From the NCBI RefSeq assembly GCF_000384295.1, contig NZ_KB913037.1, positions 6,010,822 to 6,074,821 of the forward strand: 64,000 nucleotides of DNA, read 5' to 3'. Position numbers and translations under genes: made by a program. Origin of the DNA: Amycolatopsis balhimycina FH 1894. GTDB lineage: Bacteria > Actinomycetota > Actinomycetes > Mycobacteriales > Pseudonocardiaceae. How positions within the stretch are numbered: position 1 is the first letter of the stretch; each line of letters opens with the position of its first letter. Positions 61,875-64,000 of this stretch are shown piece after piece. Below the pieces are notes generated by a model, which worked only from the letters and a program-made list of their open reading frames with translations, was not told where the DNA came from and ran no database searches.

Positions 61875-62362
61875 ACGGAGACGGCGCGGGCGGCGCGCCA
61901 GGTCGCGCTGTCCACGAAGTGGTTGTCGAACCGGTCCTGCGACGCCAGGATCTCCTCCGGCGCGGCCTCGCCCCGCCGGATCCGGTCGATCATCCGGAAG
62001 TACTCGAAGCGCTCGACGCCGGGTGTGAACACGATCAGCACGTCCGCGCCCGACCGCTCGGTCGCGCCGAAGGCGTGCGTCGTGTGCGGCGGCACGAAGA
62101 GCATGTCGCCCGTGCCGGCCGTCACGACCTTCTCGTCGCTGAGGATCTGCAGCTCGCCGTCGACGATGAAGAACATTTCCGCCGACGACGTGTGGAAGTG
62201 CGGCGTCGCGCCGTCGCGTCCCCGGCTCAGGGTGGTGCGGGTCGTGCTGAGGTGCCCGCCGGTCTGGGAGACGTCGGCGAGCAGCGTCATCGTGTCGGGC
62301 GTCGAGCCGAGCTGCTCGGCTTCGTCGTGGCGGACCAGCAGGGTTTCGAGGTTCGTCGTCAT
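61871..62362 (-). CDS. Cupin-domain protein
   Basis: The 163-residue protein contains the cupin signature DGATPHFHTSSAEMFFIVDGEL (motif 1, HFH..E) and FVPPHTTHAFGA (motif 2). The metal ligands His, His, Glu and His are present. It is divergent from a MarR gene over an 80-bp operator-rich gap and probably regulated by it. The substrate is unknown; quercetinase-like dioxygenases share this layout. Confidence 0.88.
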   Translation of the reverse strand: MTTNLETLLVRHDEAEQLGSTPDTMTLLADVSQTGGHLSTTRTTLSRGRDGATPHFHTSSAEMFFIVDGELQILSDEKVVTAGTGDMLFVPPHTTHAFGATERSGADVLIVFTPGVERFEYFRMIDRIRRGEAAPEEILASQDRFDNHFVDSATWRAARAVSV

Positions 62363-62384
62363 GGGAAGGATGATTCCACGGCTT

Positions 62385-62419
62385 ATAGTTCGCTGTCAAA
62401 CTATCTCCTGTCGAATAGT
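62385..62419. promoter_or_regulatory. Candidate MarR operators
   Basis: ATAGTT (62385-62390) and AACTAT (62399-62404) are inverted complements with an 8-nt spacer. ACTAT (62400-62404) and ATAGT (62415-62419) form a second, overlapping pair, and GTCGAATAG is repeated at 62410 and 62425. They fill the divergent cupin/marR promoter region. Confidence 0.5.
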
Positions 62420-62442
62420 GCTGCGTCGAATAGACTGCGTGG

Positions 62443-62943
62443 GTGACTGACGAAGACGCTGTCGACGCCGTCGTGTCGGCGTGGCACCGCGAACGCCCCG
62501 ACCTGGACCTGACCGCGATCGGCGTCGCCGGCCGGATGGGCAGGCTGGCGCTCGTGCTCGGCCCGGCCCAGGAGCGGGTGTTCGGCAAGTTCGGCCTGCA
62601 GCGCGGCGAGTTCGACGTCCTGGCCGCGCTTCGCCGGTCCGGGCCGCCCTACACGCTCATCCCGTCCGAGCTGTCGACGACGCTGATGCTGTCCCGGGCC
62701 GGCATGACCAGCCGTCTCGACCGGCTGGAGAAGGCCGGGTTCGTCGAGCGCGCGCTCGACCCGAACGACCGGCGCAGCTTCCGCGTCCGCTTGACCGGCA
62801 AGGGCTTCGAGGCCGTCGACGCCGCGATGACCGAGCACACCGCGAACGTGTCGGAGCTGCTGTCCGGCCTCTCCGGCGAAGAGCTGGCCCTGCTCGACGA
62901 AATCCTGCGCAAGCTCCTCCGCGGGCTCGATCCTTCGGCGTAG
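62443..62943 (+). CDS. MarR-family transcriptional regulator
   Basis: The 166-residue protein starts with GTG. The winged helix is seen in LQRGEFDVLAALRRSG, LIPSELSTTLMLSRAGMTSRLDRLEKAGFVERALDPNDRRSFRVRLT (cited by its ends, about residues 66-112), with the conserved Asp-x-Arg wing. It probably controls itself and the divergent cupin gene. Confidence 0.93.
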   Translation: MTDEDAVDAVVSAWHRERPDLDLTAIGVAGRMGRLALVLGPAQERVFGKFGLQRGEFDVLAALRRSGPPYTLIPSELSTTLMLSRAGMTSRLDRLEKAGFVERALDPNDRRSFRVRLTGKGFEAVDAAMTEHTANVSELLSGLSGEELALLDEILRKLLRGLDPSA

Positions 62944-63164
62944 GCGCTACTGAAGGTGCCGGGCCGACCACTATCGAGTTAACGGTGGCCGGAGTGAACT
63001 CCGGGGGCGCCCGGGCCGTATCCCTGGTTGGGCGCTAGTCTCGGCTCCCGAGTCGATCACTACCGACAGGTCTTGACACGCTCGGTAGTTTTTTGACCAG
63101 TAGCATGCAGCGTCTCACTCGAATGGGTGAAACACAGCGCTCGTCACTCGCGGGAGGCACTCCG

Positions 63165-64000
<836 letters not shown>

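Noticed and set aside
60561..62588. 675-aa frame on - over xth and cupin genes
   Set aside because: It is antisense to xth and has no protein-like composition; it is a GC-rich shadow.

Overview
The window is high-GC DNA with frequent GTG starts, -10 boxes of the TAGNNT type placed close to start codons, and many Gly/Ala/Arg-rich proteins. It reads as a chromosomal segment of an actinomycete of the order Pseudonocardiales, probably Amycolatopsis or a near relative. That placement rests on gene content, remembered gene order and style; no database search was made. I see no rRNA, tRNA, prophage, insertion sequence, CRISPR array or large biosynthetic cluster.

Gene order resembles two separate blocks of the Mycobacterium tuberculosis chromosome placed side by side. 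The left and right parts (choD-like oxidoreductase, guaA, imuA'-imuB, dnaE2, folD, icd, trpS) correspond to the choD-to-trpS block. The middle (aroQ, uvrD/pcrA, M23 peptidase, sucC, sucD, a DUF5336 protein, a DUF6350 protein, purN, purH) corresponds to the Rv0948c-Rv0957 block.

Layout. 0-8 kb: flavin oxidoreductases, an alcohol-to-acid oxidation pair (Zn-ADH then ALDH), a rhomboid-like protease, DinB, guaA. 8-11.5 kb: an envelope-stress set (PspC/LiaF-like protein, PspC-histidine kinase, LuxR-type regulator). 11.5-13.4 kb: DMT exporter with divergent LysR. 13.4-18.8 kb: a same-strand signalling cluster of two single-pass membrane proteins with related C-terminal domains, an active Ser/Thr kinase and a pseudokinase. 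19-25 kb: small membrane proteins, chorismate mutase with a possible attenuator leader, DUF1707, UvrD/PcrA, an SOS-boxed Cys-rich small protein, M23 peptidase. 25-36 kb: membrane protein, degenerate B12-like domain, succinyl-CoA synthetase, purN/purH, lipid-facing or secreted small proteins. 37-43.5 kb: the SOS mutasome imuA'-imuB-(178-aa novel gene)-dnaE2 behind a perfect LexA box. 43.5-48 kb: methyltransferase, VOC remnant, pentapeptide protein, a large TNT-domain protein. 48-64 kb: folD, MFS/ArsR, tRNA/rRNA methyltransferase, HhH-GPD, AraC, small DUF proteins, icd, a TetR-microprotein-membrane protein operon, xth, cupin/MarR, trpS (cut by the window end).

The most interesting items are the kinase/pseudokinase cluster with its paired NTF2-like partners, the unknown gene translationally embedded between imuB and dnaE2, a second perfect SOS box in front of a Cys-rich small protein next to uvrD, the TNT-domain protein that seems to lack a catalytic glutamine, and a 28-codon membrane microprotein joined by ATGA overlaps on both sides.
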